Below, piece after piece: positions 34,471-43,590 of a stretch of 64,000 bases of DNA. Positions within the stretch are counted from its first letter, which is position 1. Each line of letters starts with the position of its first letter. A program made the translations under genes and the position numbers. The notes under the pieces are model-generated. The model was not told the DNA's origin. It made no database searches and was given only the letters and a program-made list of their open reading frames with translations. The stretch is from Pseudomonas helleri (GTDB lineage: Bacteria > Pseudomonadota > Gammaproteobacteria > Pseudomonadales > Pseudomonadaceae): assembly GCF_009600315.1 (NCBI RefSeq), contig NZ_WIWC01000012.1, forward strand, positions 1-64,000, written 5' to 3'.

Positions 34471-36024
34471 CTAGCCCGTAAACTCCGCCCTTAACTCATT
34501 CTTCGCCACTTTATTCGACGCATTGACCGGCAAGGCCTCATAAAACCGTACAGCCCTCGGCACTTTGTAGTTGGCCATGTGCTCGCGTGCCCACTGAATC
34601 AAGCCAGCCTCATCCAGCGTTTGCTGATGACGCAAGACCACACAAGCACAGCCCACCTCCCCCATGCGTTCATCGGGCACGCCAATCACCGCCACCTGGG
34701 CAATCGCCGGGTGCTCAATCAATCCCGCTTCAATTTCTGCGGGGTAACAGTTGAATCCACCGACGATAAACATGTCTTTCAAGCGATCGGTGATCCGCAA
34801 ATTCCCCGCCGTGTCCAGCACGCCTATGTCACCCGTGTGCAACCAGCCTTCGGCGTCAATGGTTTCAGCTGTCGCTTTGGGGTCTTCAAAGTAACCCTGC
34901 ATGACATGAAAACCGCGCAGGCAAATTTCCCCCGTTGAGCCTGCCGGCAATGCGTGGTTCTGCGGGTCGCGGATGCTCACTTCAGTGCCGGGGATCGCCC
35001 GCCCGCTGGTGCCCGCGATCACGTCGCTGGCGGCGTCAGGGTCGCAAATGGTGGCCAGCCCCCCGCATTCGGTCAACCCATAGGCTGTGGTCACTACCGC
35101 AAAACCCAGTTCGCGACGCATGCGTTCAATCAGGATCGGCGGGATGGTGGCCGCGCCCGTGACGGCAATGCGCAGGCTCGACAGGTCGGTCTCGGCCAGT
35201 TTGGGATGGGCCAGCATGGACAGGTATAAGGTGGGCGGCCCCGGCAGTACGTTGATTTTTTCAGCCGCAATGCGCTGAAACACCGCTTCAGCATCGAAGA
35301 CCGGGTGCGGCAGGATGGTTGCCCCGGCCAGCAGGCAGGTCAGCCACCCCGCTTTGTAGCCAAACGCATGGAAGAACGGGTTGATCACCAAGTAGCGGTC
35401 GCCCGCCACCAGGCCGATCACCTTCACGTACTCGCTGAACGCGCGAATCGTTTGCCCGTGAGCGCTCATGACGCCTTTGGGTTTGCCCGTGGTTCCGGAG
35501 GTGAACAGCAAGTCGCTCAGGTCTTGCGCGCCGACGCTGGCCGCACGGGCTTGGGCATCCTCCTCGCTGATCGCCGCGCCCAGCGCTAAAAAACCGTCCC
35601 AGGCACTGGCGTCGCCGAGTTTGATTAACTGTTCCAGCCCAACCGGTCGATGGGGCGCCAGCAATGCCAGGTAGTCGACACCGAGAAAATCCGGTTGCAC
35701 GAACAACAGGCGAGTGCCACTGCGATGCAGGATGTCGGCCGCTTCGTTGCCTTTCATGCGGGTATTGATCGGCACCATCACCGCTCCGGCGCAATGGATA
35801 CCCAACGCGGCGATGATCCAGTCGCGGCCGTTGGGGGCCCAGATCGCCACGCGATCACCTTTGCGAATGCCCAGTGCCATCAGGCTGCGGGTGACGCCCA
35901 GCGCCAGGTGCGGCAACTCGCGGTAGTCGGTGCACAGGCCATTTTCTTCGATGGCGGTACGCCCTGCATGGTCGCGGGCGGCCAACTGGAGTAACTCGGG
36001 AATGCTGTTCGGGCTGGAAGTCAT
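34471..36024 (-). CDS. fadD3: Acyl-CoA ligase, FadD3-like (HIP-CoA ligase)
   Basis: 517 residues. ANL motifs: LLFTSGTTGKPKGVMSAHG, INPFFHAFGYKAGWL, TAYGLTECGG, WLHTGDIGVLDTAGNLRITD and the terminal lysine NASNKVAKNELR. Long stretches resemble mycobacterial FadD3, which attaches CoA to the propionate chain of the C/D-ring fragment HIP after ring A and B cleavage. The cluster of kshB, kstD and hsa genes supports this strongly. It is the last gene of the minus-strand steroid-nucleus operon. Confidence 0.82.
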   Translation of the reverse strand: MTSSPNSIPELLQLAARDHAGRTAIEENGLCTDYRELPHLALGVTRSLMALGIRKGDRVAIWAPNGRDWIIAALGIHCAGAVMVPINTRMKGNEAADILHRSGTRLLFVQPDFLGVDYLALLAPHRPVGLEQLIKLGDASAWDGFLALGAAISEEDAQARAASVGAQDLSDLLFTSGTTGKPKGVMSAHGQTIRAFSEYVKVIGLVAGDRYLVINPFFHAFGYKAGWLTCLLAGATILPHPVFDAEAVFQRIAAEKINVLPGPPTLYLSMLAHPKLAETDLSSLRIAVTGAATIPPILIERMRRELGFAVVTTAYGLTECGGLATICDPDAASDVIAGTSGRAIPGTEVSIRDPQNHALPAGSTGEICLRGFHVMQGYFEDPKATAETIDAEGWLHTGDIGVLDTAGNLRITDRLKDMFIVGGFNCYPAEIEAGLIEHPAIAQVAVIGVPDERMGEVGCACVVLRHQQTLDEAGLIQWAREHMANYKVPRAVRFYEALPVNASNKVAKNELRAEFTG

Positions 36025-36043
36025 CGGTCACTCGTCTGGCAGG

Positions 36044-37075
36044 TTATTCAGGAAAGCACACGCGCAGGTGTTCACTGTTGGGCACTGATTGACATGCCAG
36101 TACCCAGCCATCGTTGAGTTCCTGAGCGTCGAGGGCATCGTTGCGCAGCATGTTGACACTGCCGCGCTCAACGGTGCACATGCAGGTCGCGCAGGAGCCG
36201 ACAAGGCAGGAACTGGGCGGGCTTAAACCCGCACGCTGCATGGCGTTCAGCAGGGTTTCACCTTCGGCACAGGGCACTTCGTATTCTTCGCCATCGAGGC
36301 GCACTGACAGCTGGCTGCCGATCACGTCGGTGTTGACCGGGGCCGGGGCCGCCACGCTGCCATCTTCGGGCAGGGAGACAAACCGCTCGACGTGAATGCG
36401 CCCGTGGTCCATGCCAATGTGCTGCAAGGCACTGACGGCAGCATCCATAAACGGCCCCGGACCACAGATATAGGCTTGGGCATGGGTAAAGGGTTTGGCC
36501 ATCTGCGCCAATTGGGCCACGGCCGGAATACCCTGAACCGAGTCCAGCCAGTGAATCACTTGCAGGCGCTGCGGGTAGGCGCTGGCCAGTGCTTTGAGTT
36601 CAGCCGCAAAGATCACCGAGGCTTCATCGCGGTTGGCGTAAATCAGCAGGATATTGCCGGTGCCCGCGATCAACGCCGAACGCAGGATGGACAGCACCGG
36701 CGTGACGCCGCTGCCGCCGCCAAACAGGATGAAATCATCGGCAAAATGCCGTGGTACAAAGACCCCGGCCGGCACCAGCACGTCAAGCTGATCGCCTTCG
36801 CGCAGTTGCTGGCACAGCCAGTTGGACGCGCGGCCATCGCGCACTTGCTTGATGGTGACGCGCAAGGGTTCGTCCACCAGCGGGGTGCTCGACAGCGAGT
36901 AACAGCGTGGCAACCAACCGCCTTCGTGAGGAACGCGCAAGGTCAGAAATTGACCCGCCTTATAGGCAAATTGCTCACGCAGGGCCTCAGGCACATCGAA
37001 CACCAACGACTTGCTGTCGTGGGTTTCGCTGATGATGTGCGCCACACGCAGGGAGATATAGGCCGGTGTATTCAT
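36044..37075 (-). CDS. kshB: 3-ketosteroid 9-alpha-hydroxylase reductase component, KshB-like
   Basis: 343 residues with FAD-binding RCYSLSSTP (about 57-65), the NAD-binding FGGGSGVTPVLSIL and a C-terminal plant-type [2Fe-2S] ferredoxin with Cys ligands in CLVGSCATCMC and ACQS. This order (flavin-NAD-ferredoxin) is that of KshB, which passes electrons from NADH to the Rieske oxygenase KshA during 9-alpha-hydroxylation. The kshA gene is not in the window. It starts 19 bp before fadD3 and ends the ketosteroid part of the operon. A general oxygenase reductase is the alternative. Confidence 0.8.
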   Translation of the reverse strand: MNTPAYISLRVAHIISETHDSKSLVFDVPEALREQFAYKAGQFLTLRVPHEGGWLPRCYSLSSTPLVDEPLRVTIKQVRDGRASNWLCQQLREGDQLDVLVPAGVFVPRHFADDFILFGGGSGVTPVLSILRSALIAGTGNILLIYANRDEASVIFAAELKALASAYPQRLQVIHWLDSVQGIPAVAQLAQMAKPFTHAQAYICGPGPFMDAAVSALQHIGMDHGRIHVERFVSLPEDGSVAAPAPVNTDVIGSQLSVRLDGEEYEVPCAEGETLLNAMQRAGLSPPSSCLVGSCATCMCTVERGSVNMLRNDALDAQELNDGWVLACQSVPNSEHLRVCFPE

Positions 37076-37087
37076 CTTAAATACTCA

Positions 37088-38818
37088 TCAAAAACGGGCC
37101 ACTGTCGATGCGCAGCTCAATGCCGGGCGGTGTTTTGACAGCTCCACCGCACCGTCTACAGGCCGGGTGTTGCTGATCGCCAGACCCGCGCGGCGCCCTG
37201 AAAATACACAATCAGCCAGTGACAAACCGCTGATATACAAGTGCGACGCGACGCCAATGGCGGTACGCCCGGCGCTGAACAGCCCGGCAATCGGCTGGCC
37301 GAGGTCATCCAGCACCGCGCCGTTATTTTCATCGACTTTCAGACCGCCCAGGGTCAAGGCTCCCAGGGGAAAAATCGGGTTGTCCACGCTGATGTTGCAG
37401 GCGTAAAAGGGACCTTTGTCGAGCACCTGACGGCTGTCTTTGGACTTGCCAAAAGCATCCTCGGCCTCTCCCCGTGCCGCTGCGTTATAGGCGCGAAGTG
37501 CGCCGTTCAACTGGCCGGGCTGCATGCCGCACGCTTGCGCCAGTTGGTCAGGGCTTTGGCCCTTGCGCACCCGTAGCAGCATCAACGCCAACGCCGGTAG
37601 GCTTTGAAACCACCAATAGCCGCCGAACAACGCCTGACGAATCGCTTGTTGGCGCAAACGTGCATCCAGCACCAACCAGGCCTGACCGCCCTGCTCTTCA
37701 CACAGCGGCTGGCCCAAGGTCGCGCCATACACTTCTTCGTTGCAAAAGCGTTGCCCCTGGGTGTTGACCACGATCCCTTTGGGCCAGCAATACGGCGGGT
37801 TGATAAAGCGCCAGGCCGAAACTCGGCTCAGACGATCACTTTGCGCGCCCACTGACTGGCCCAGACGCAAGCCACTGCCGTCGCAGCCCGTGGCCCCGAC
37901 TTTAAAGTTGCGGCGAAATTTGGGCGCGTGCTCGCGGATCAAGTCACGGTTAAAAATAAAGCCGCCGGTGCTGAGAATCACACCGAGCCGCGCCCGCACT
38001 AAAATCGGTTGCGCATGATCGCGCTCAAGCTGAGTGACCTTTTGGCGCAGGCGGTCACAGTAACCGGGTGCAAAATTTTGCAAGCGCTCGGCACGTGCGG
38101 CCAGACGCGCATGCAGATGCGCCTCGCGGCTGCCTGCGGGCATGCTCCACAGCTCAGCCCCCACGACGCGCCCGGTGGCATCCACGACCATGCGCCGTGC
38201 GGCCGATTGCAGCAAAGGCTGGACCCCGGCGCGCAGGCAGGCGTCTTTGAGTTGTGCATAGAGCACGGCCCCACACTGCCCTTTGCCGACCGTGCGATGG
38301 CCACGGGGTGCAGGGGGTTGTAGACCGGCATAGGACGGCACTTTTTCATTGCCCGAGTAATACAAGAAGTAGCCGTCACTGGGGTATGAGGTTTTACCGC
38401 CCGGTGGCACGCTGTGGGCGAAGCGTGCGCCGTGGCCTTCCAGCCAGTGCAAATTGCTCACACTGTCCGCGCAAAATTTACGCAGCGTGGCGTCGCTGAT
38501 CACGCCCTGAGTTTCGTGCTTGAGGTAATCAAACATCGCTTGCGGGCTATCAGTGAAACCGGCGTCTTGCTGTTGCTGTGTACCGCCGCCGGCGTAAACC
38601 ACACCGCCACTTTTGGCACTGGCCCCGCCGCCGGTGAAACGGTCGGCAACCATCACCTCACAGCCTTGACTGCGGGCTTCCAGCGCCGCGCAGGCACCGG
38701 CTGCCCCCCAGCCGATGACCAGCACATCGCAGCTGTCGTGCCAGTCCTGTTCCGTCAGGGTGTGGGCCTGTAACGGCGCGAGGATCGGGGTATTGCTGTC
38801 GACCCTGGACTGGCTCAT
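37088..38818 (-). CDS. FAD-dependent 3-ketosteroid dehydrogenase-like protein, possibly Delta4(5)-type (TesI-like)
   Basis: 576 residues from the ATG at 38818, which overlaps the kstD stop. The N-terminal FAD motif is VLVIGWGAAGACAALEARSQGCEVMVADR with GGGASAKSGGVVYAGGG; the C-terminal stretch GGLKVDENNGAVLDDLGQPIAGLFSAGRTA is typical of the fumarate reductase/KstD flavoprotein family. Two such genes side by side are found in steroid degraders, where one removes the 1,2 hydrogens and the other the 4,5 hydrogens of ring A. The neighbour resembles KstD more closely, so this one may be the Delta4 enzyme. The regiochemistry is inferred. Confidence 0.72.
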   Translation of the reverse strand: MSQSRVDSNTPILAPLQAHTLTEQDWHDSCDVLVIGWGAAGACAALEARSQGCEVMVADRFTGGGASAKSGGVVYAGGGTQQQQDAGFTDSPQAMFDYLKHETQGVISDATLRKFCADSVSNLHWLEGHGARFAHSVPPGGKTSYPSDGYFLYYSGNEKVPSYAGLQPPAPRGHRTVGKGQCGAVLYAQLKDACLRAGVQPLLQSAARRMVVDATGRVVGAELWSMPAGSREAHLHARLAARAERLQNFAPGYCDRLRQKVTQLERDHAQPILVRARLGVILSTGGFIFNRDLIREHAPKFRRNFKVGATGCDGSGLRLGQSVGAQSDRLSRVSAWRFINPPYCWPKGIVVNTQGQRFCNEEVYGATLGQPLCEEQGGQAWLVLDARLRQQAIRQALFGGYWWFQSLPALALMLLRVRKGQSPDQLAQACGMQPGQLNGALRAYNAAARGEAEDAFGKSKDSRQVLDKGPFYACNISVDNPIFPLGALTLGGLKVDENNGAVLDDLGQPIAGLFSAGRTAIGVASHLYISGLSLADCVFSGRRAGLAISNTRPVDGAVELSKHRPALSCASTVARF

Positions 38819-40560
38819 GACAGTACCTTCGCGCGAGTGTCTGCGGTGACGGGTGCATGGCTGGCAATATGATTGGCCGCGATATAACCAAAGGTCATCG
38901 CCGGGCCCAGGGTGCCTCCCGCGCCGGGATAGCTGGTGCCCATCACGGACGCCGAGCAATTGCCGATGGCATAAAGACCGGCAATCGGCTGACCGTTTTC
39001 ACGCACCACCTGGGCAAACTGGTTGGTCAGTAGTCCGCCTTTGGTGCCAATGTCACCGGCATCCAGACGCATGGCGTAGTAAGGGCCTTTGCGCAGCGGT
39101 GCCAGACACGGGTTGGGTTTGATGTTGCTGTCGCCGTAATAGCGGTCAAACACGTTGCCGCCCCGATCAAAGTCCAGATCAACGCCGGTCTGCGCGTACG
39201 CATTAACCTTGCTCACCGTGCTGTTCAATCCGCTCGCATCGACGCCGATTTGCTCCGCCAACGCATCCAGAGTGTCAGCCTTCCAATACACACTGTTGAG
39301 CCATTCCTTGCGCAACCGGCTGTCGGGCACGACCTGCCCCGGCATCAACGGCCCCATCGCGTAATGGAAGCGGAAGTGGCCGTCGAAAATCACCCACGAG
39401 GGCACCGACCGGCCGCCGGTTTTGTGGTTGTCCTTGTACATGGCGTCGACAAATTCGAGGTACGGCGCCGCTTCGTTGACAAACCGATGGCCCAGGCTGT
39501 TGACCACGATGGCACCGGGGAACGCCCGCTCGGCAAACACGCCGCGGGGTTTTTCTTCGCCGGGCACGGCAATGGTCGGCGCCCACCAGGCCCAGTCCAT
39601 CAATGCCGTGGCGGCACCGATGTTCATCCCCGCTTCCAGCGCGGCACCGGTGTTATTGCCCGGTGGCGTGGCACTCCACTGTGTGCGGGTGGGTTGTGGC
39701 AGGAATTTTTCGCGCAGGGTCTGATTCTGCTCAAACCCACCCGAGCCAAAAATCACCCCGCGCCGAGCCTTGAGTTCCAGCACTTTGCCGCCCGTGCTCA
39801 CAGTGATCCCGCACACGCGATCGCCGTCCAGCACAACGTCCTGAAAATCAGTGTTAAGCCAGAGCGGCACATTGCGGTCCATCAACGAGCGACGCAAGGA
39901 CGCCACCAGTGAACTGCCCAATGCCGCGCGGCGGTCGTATTTGCTTTTGCGTCGCCATTTAAAGTCGAGCTTGTAGCGCGCCATCAATTTGAAAATCAGC
40001 CATTGCCAGCCAAAACTGCGCGCCATGGCCTTGTGCGCATCCCGTGCTGTCCAGGCAATGCGCCCCATTAACAGGGTCGAGGGCGAAGGTTTGCGCAGGT
40101 TGGGTAACTCTTCGCCCAACAGGCTGGTGTCAAACAGCTCCGGGTCCAGGGTGCGGCCACCGGCCAGCGCGCCGGGCAACTGCGGGTAGTAATCCGGGTA
40201 TTTGGCCGCCACGGCGTAACGCACGCGGCTGGTTTGCGTGAGCTGTTTGATCATGGCAGCGGCGTTGTCCAGATACGCCTGCAACCGCACCGGATCACCG
40301 TGCTCACCCGTGGCGGCCTTGAGGTATTGCATCGACAACTCAGGGCTGTCCTGTCCGCCTAGCGCGGCGAAGTAATGGTTATTGGGGATCCAGATCCCCC
40401 CGCCGGAAATCGCCGAGGTGCCGCCGTACTTGTCGCTTTTCTCGACAATCAGAACCGACAGGCCTTGATCGGCAGCAAACAGTGCCGAGGTCATGGCCCC
40501 GGCACCGGAGCCAACCACTATTACGTCATAGGTGGACTGAGACTGAACGTGAGCCGTCAT
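38815..40560 (-). CDS. kstD: 3-ketosteroid Delta1-dehydrogenase, KstD-like
   Basis: 581 residues. FAD motif VIVVGSGAGAMTSALFAADQGLSVLIVEKSDKYGGTSAISGGG at the N-terminus. The C-terminal RKGPYYAMRLDAGDIGTKGG and NCSASVMGTSYPGAGGTLGPAM are hallmarks of Delta1-KSTD; the Tyr in GPYYA lies in the region of a known catalytic tyrosine. The enzyme introduces the 1,2 double bond needed, with 9-alpha-hydroxylation, to open ring B. It is coupled to the following flavoprotein and lies 39 bp after hsaA. Confidence 0.86.
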   Translation of the reverse strand: MTAHVQSQSTYDVIVVGSGAGAMTSALFAADQGLSVLIVEKSDKYGGTSAISGGGIWIPNNHYFAALGGQDSPELSMQYLKAATGEHGDPVRLQAYLDNAAAMIKQLTQTSRVRYAVAAKYPDYYPQLPGALAGGRTLDPELFDTSLLGEELPNLRKPSPSTLLMGRIAWTARDAHKAMARSFGWQWLIFKLMARYKLDFKWRRKSKYDRRAALGSSLVASLRRSLMDRNVPLWLNTDFQDVVLDGDRVCGITVSTGGKVLELKARRGVIFGSGGFEQNQTLREKFLPQPTRTQWSATPPGNNTGAALEAGMNIGAATALMDWAWWAPTIAVPGEEKPRGVFAERAFPGAIVVNSLGHRFVNEAAPYLEFVDAMYKDNHKTGGRSVPSWVIFDGHFRFHYAMGPLMPGQVVPDSRLRKEWLNSVYWKADTLDALAEQIGVDASGLNSTVSKVNAYAQTGVDLDFDRGGNVFDRYYGDSNIKPNPCLAPLRKGPYYAMRLDAGDIGTKGGLLTNQFAQVVRENGQPIAGLYAIGNCSASVMGTSYPGAGGTLGPAMTFGYIAANHIASHAPVTADTRAKVLS

Positions 40561-40599
40561 TATTGTTATGCCATCCGCTGAGGTCAGTAATTCACAGGG

Positions 40600-41787
40600 T
40601 CAAACAAACGGGTCTGCGTTGGGCAGGCCCAGTTGCACTACACCGAAGCTGCGTCGGTAAGCCGCCTCATTGTTGGCAATATGCCCGCGAGCCTGATGCA
40701 GATCGCGGAAATAGCGCGCCACCGGGTTGGTGTTGTACAACCCCGAGGCTGCCATGCAGCGCAGCAGGTCGCTGACCCGGTCGGCGCACACATTGGTCAC
40801 ATGAGAGGACTGATAGCGATACAGCAAACGGGTTTCAACGTCCGGGTACTCACCTGCGCTGGCCAATGCCATGAGATTGGCGTAGTTGCGCATCAACACC
40901 AGCTTGAGGGCGTCGACGGTGATGGTGGCTTCGGCAACTGCCGCCTGTGCGGCCGGGTCTTCAGCGGTTTTGGCGCCGTGTTTGCCGATATGCTTGGCGG
41001 CGTTGTCGCGAAACTCAGTGATCGCCCCTTGCAGCGCGCCAATGGCCGACGACGATACGGCCCGGGCAAACACCTGAGCAAAGGGAATGGCGTACATCGG
41101 ATGGGTATTGACCAGCCGTCCAGGGGTGGCTTCGATGCTGTAGTTGTTGGTGCGTTGCACACGATGGGCCGGTACAAACACATCCTCGACGATGATGTCG
41201 TGGCTGCCGCTGCCGCGCAGGCCCAGCACATCCCAGTTCTGCTCGATCCGATAATCGGTGGCCGGGATCAAAAAAGTGCCGTGCTCGGTCGGGCCCATTT
41301 CGTCTTGCGGGACGATGCCACCGAGCAAACACCATTTGGCATGCTGGCTACCGCTGGAAAAACCCCAGCGCCCACTGACCTGATAACCGCCCTTGACCGG
41401 TGTGACTTTAGCCACCGGCATATAGGTCGAGGCCACCAGTGTGGAGCTGTCTTCACCCCACACATCGCGTTGCGCCTCGACCGGGTAACGCGCCAGCTGC
41501 CAAGGGTGAACACCGACCACACCAAAGACCCAAGCGGTCGACATACAGCCTTCGGCCAAGGTCATCTGGATTTCAAAGAACGTGCGCGGGTCCACTTCGT
41601 GACCGCCCCACATCTTGGGCTGCAAGGCACGAAACAGACCGGCCTCCTGCATATCGCGCACGGTTGCGTCGGGCAGTTTGCAGTCCTTGTCCGCCTGAGC
41701 CGAGCGGCTTTTGAGCGCGGGAATCAATTGCCGCGCGCGTTCCAGCAGCTCAAGCTCTATCGGACTTTTCTCTCGTATCTGATCCAT
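40600..41787 (-). CDS. hsaA: 3-HSA 4-hydroxylase oxygenase component, HsaA/TesA2-like
   Basis: 395 residues from the ATG at 41787, preceded by GGAGAA; this equals the length of known HsaA proteins, whereas the longer frame to 41877 does not. It has the acyl-CoA dehydrogenase-like fold of two-component flavin monooxygenases: MWGGHEVDPRTFFEIQMTLAEG, VSGRWGFSSGSQHAKWCLLGG and LGLRGSGSHDIIVEDVFVP. It hydroxylates the phenolic seco-steroid 3-HSA to the catechol, using reduced flavin from HsaB. A matching reductase is encoded at 45210-46190. The catechol dioxygenase HsaC is not in the window. Confidence 0.87.
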   Translation of the reverse strand: MDQIREKSPIELELLERARQLIPALKSRSAQADKDCKLPDATVRDMQEAGLFRALQPKMWGGHEVDPRTFFEIQMTLAEGCMSTAWVFGVVGVHPWQLARYPVEAQRDVWGEDSSTLVASTYMPVAKVTPVKGGYQVSGRWGFSSGSQHAKWCLLGGIVPQDEMGPTEHGTFLIPATDYRIEQNWDVLGLRGSGSHDIIVEDVFVPAHRVQRTNNYSIEATPGRLVNTHPMYAIPFAQVFARAVSSSAIGALQGAITEFRDNAAKHIGKHGAKTAEDPAAQAAVAEATITVDALKLVLMRNYANLMALASAGEYPDVETRLLYRYQSSHVTNVCADRVSDLLRCMAASGLYNTNPVARYFRDLHQARGHIANNEAAYRRSFGVVQLGLPNADPFV

Positions 41788-41901
41788 CCGTGTGTTCTCC
41801 GTCAGTCTCTCGCTGCGCGAATGCGCGGGCGCTGTATGACGAATAATCCAACTTGCGGCGATAGCCATCATCGTCAAAGTGGACTACGTTCAGAGGTGCC
41901 T

Positions 41902-43467
41902 TCAAACAACCGGCAACTTCGCCCAGCCCCGATCCTGCTCAATCTGCGCACTCAAGCGCAGCAGCACGTCTTCGCCGCCCAGCGGCCCGGTAAACATCAT
42001 GCCGATGGGCAAGCCGTTATCACTCATGCCCACCGGCAGCGAAATCGCCGGTTGCCCGCTGACATTGGCCAGCACCGTAAACGCCGCACTGCCCATGGCG
42101 TTGTGGGCGTAGCTGTCCCACGGTTGATCGAGACTGAGCAAACCCAGCTGCGGCGTGACATTGGCCGTGACCGGCGAGAGGATCACGTCAAAGGTCTGAA
42201 ACTGCTGCTCCATGTAGCCGCCAATGGTTTCGAACGATTGTCGGGCGCGGTACAGCCCTTCTCCCGTGACATTTTTGGCATTGCCCAACACCACCTGTGT
42301 GACGCGCTCGAAGTCGTCCGCCGTGGCTGTGCGCCCCAGTGCTTGCTCACGGTCATGGATCATGGTCAGCAAAGCATCGCCTATCACCGCTCCATGGGCG
42401 CCAAACAGTTGGCGCGGATCAACCTTGAGCTGCACCTCTTCCACGTTGTGCCCCATCGTACTCAGGCGCTTGACGATTTCATCCAGTACCCGCGCCACAG
42501 CAGGGTCCAGCGGCGCGCCGGTCAAGGATTCACGCACCAGACCAATGCGCAACGTGCCGGGTGCGGTTTGAATCTCGTCCACGTACGGGCGCACCAGTGG
42601 CTTTGCCCAGTACGGGCTGCCGGGTTCATGGCCTTGACCAATATCGAGGAACAAGGCCATGTCGCGGATATTGCGCGACACCACGTTGCCCACGCTGGCC
42701 CCAAACCAGCCCTCATATTTGCCGGGGCCGCTGGGTGTGCGGTAACGGCTGGGCTTAAGGCCGACCACGCCGCAGTAGGACGCCGGAATCCGAATAGAAC
42801 CGCCGCCATCGGTGGCATGGGCCACCGGCACAATCCCGGCGGCCACCGCTGCCGCTGCGCCACCGGAGGAGCCGCCTGCGCTATGGGCCAGGTTCCACGG
42901 GTTGCGGGTTTGCCCCCACAGCAGGGACTCGGTGGTGGTGGTCAGGCCGAATTCCGGGCACGTGGTTTTGCCAAAGGGCACCGCACCCTGGGCCTGATAC
43001 CGGGCAATCAAGGTGCTGGTTTGAGAGGCCAGTGGTGCATCCTTGTACAAACGGCAGCCATGGGTGGTGCGAGTGCCCTCCAGCGGCGTGTTGAGGTCTT
43101 TGATCAGGATCGGCACCCCGGCCAGCGCGCCAGCATTTGACGTACCGCCAGCGCGGCGCGACTTGAGCAACGCCGTGGCGTACTCGTCGTGACGCATGTT
43201 GACCGCATTGACCTTGGGGTTGACCGCATCACAGCGCGCCATTGCGGCCGCCAGCAAGTGCTCGGGCGCCAGTTCGCCCTTGCGCACGGCATTGGCCATG
43301 TCCCAGGCGTCCATCGACTGATAGTCGGCCGGTGACACGGCATCGCCACCACTGGCATGGGCAAAACGGCCGAGCAGGCCAACGCCTGCGGCCACTGCGC
43401 CCGCCTTGAGCACATGACGTCGTTGCCAACCGGTGGGTTCTTCAGGTGTTGTGGCAGGGTTTTGCAA
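41902..43467 (-). CDS. Amidase-signature hydrolase with Tat signal
   Basis: 521 residues. The N-terminus has a twin-arginine signal ([19 protein letters not shown], cleavage near AHASG), so it is exported folded. The amidase signature is complete: catalytic Lys in PILIKDLN, the Ser-cisSer motif in [17 protein letters not shown] and [19 protein letters not shown]. In a steroid-nucleus operon an exported amidase could release glycine or taurine from conjugated bile salts before uptake. That is inference; a general amidase function is possible. The gene lies between hsaA and an aldehyde dehydrogenase, with a REP-like palindrome upstream. Confidence 0.82.
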   Translation of the reverse strand: MQNPATTPEEPTGWQRRHVLKAGAVAAGVGLLGRFAHASGGDAVSPADYQSMDAWDMANAVRKGELAPEHLLAAAMARCDAVNPKVNAVNMRHDEYATALLKSRRAGGTSNAGALAGVPILIKDLNTPLEGTRTTHGCRLYKDAPLASQTSTLIARYQAQGAVPFGKTTCPEFGLTTTTESLLWGQTRNPWNLAHSAGGSSGGAAAAVAAGIVPVAHATDGGGSIRIPASYCGVVGLKPSRYRTPSGPGKYEGWFGASVGNVVSRNIRDMALFLDIGQGHEPGSPYWAKPLVRPYVDEIQTAPGTLRIGLVRESLTGAPLDPAVARVLDEIVKRLSTMGHNVEEVQLKVDPRQLFGAHGAVIGDALLTMIHDREQALGRTATADDFERVTQVVLGNAKNVTGEGLYRARQSFETIGGYMEQQFQTFDVILSPVTANVTPQLGLLSLDQPWDSYAHNAMGSAAFTVLANVSGQPAISLPVGMSDNGLPIGMMFTGPLGGEDVLLRLSAQIEQDRGWAKLPVV

Positions 43468-43510
43468 AGGATTACTCCAGCTTCATTTTATTTTTATGGA
43501 AATTTTTCCC

Positions 43511-43590
43511 GTAGTCGCTGACGAGGTACGAAGGCTGCGATGGGCGCAACGAGCGCTTCGCGTTCGATCGCAGCCTTCAACAGCGACTAC
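43511..43590. repeat. REP-like palindrome overlapping the aldehyde dehydrogenase stop
   Basis: The ends are GTAGTCGCTG and CAGCGACTAC, with internal GAAGGCTGCGAT / ATCGCAGCCTTC, giving an 80-bp imperfect hairpin. It covers the stop codon of the aldehyde dehydrogenase gene (43587-43589) and could act as an mRNA-stabilising or attenuating structure between it and the amidase gene. Confidence 0.8.

Noticed and set aside
40633-43140. 835-codon open frame on the plus strand
   Set aside because: It lies opposite hsaA and the amidase, both with complete catalytic motifs; the translation shows no recognisable domain and is an effect of codon bias in high-GC genes.
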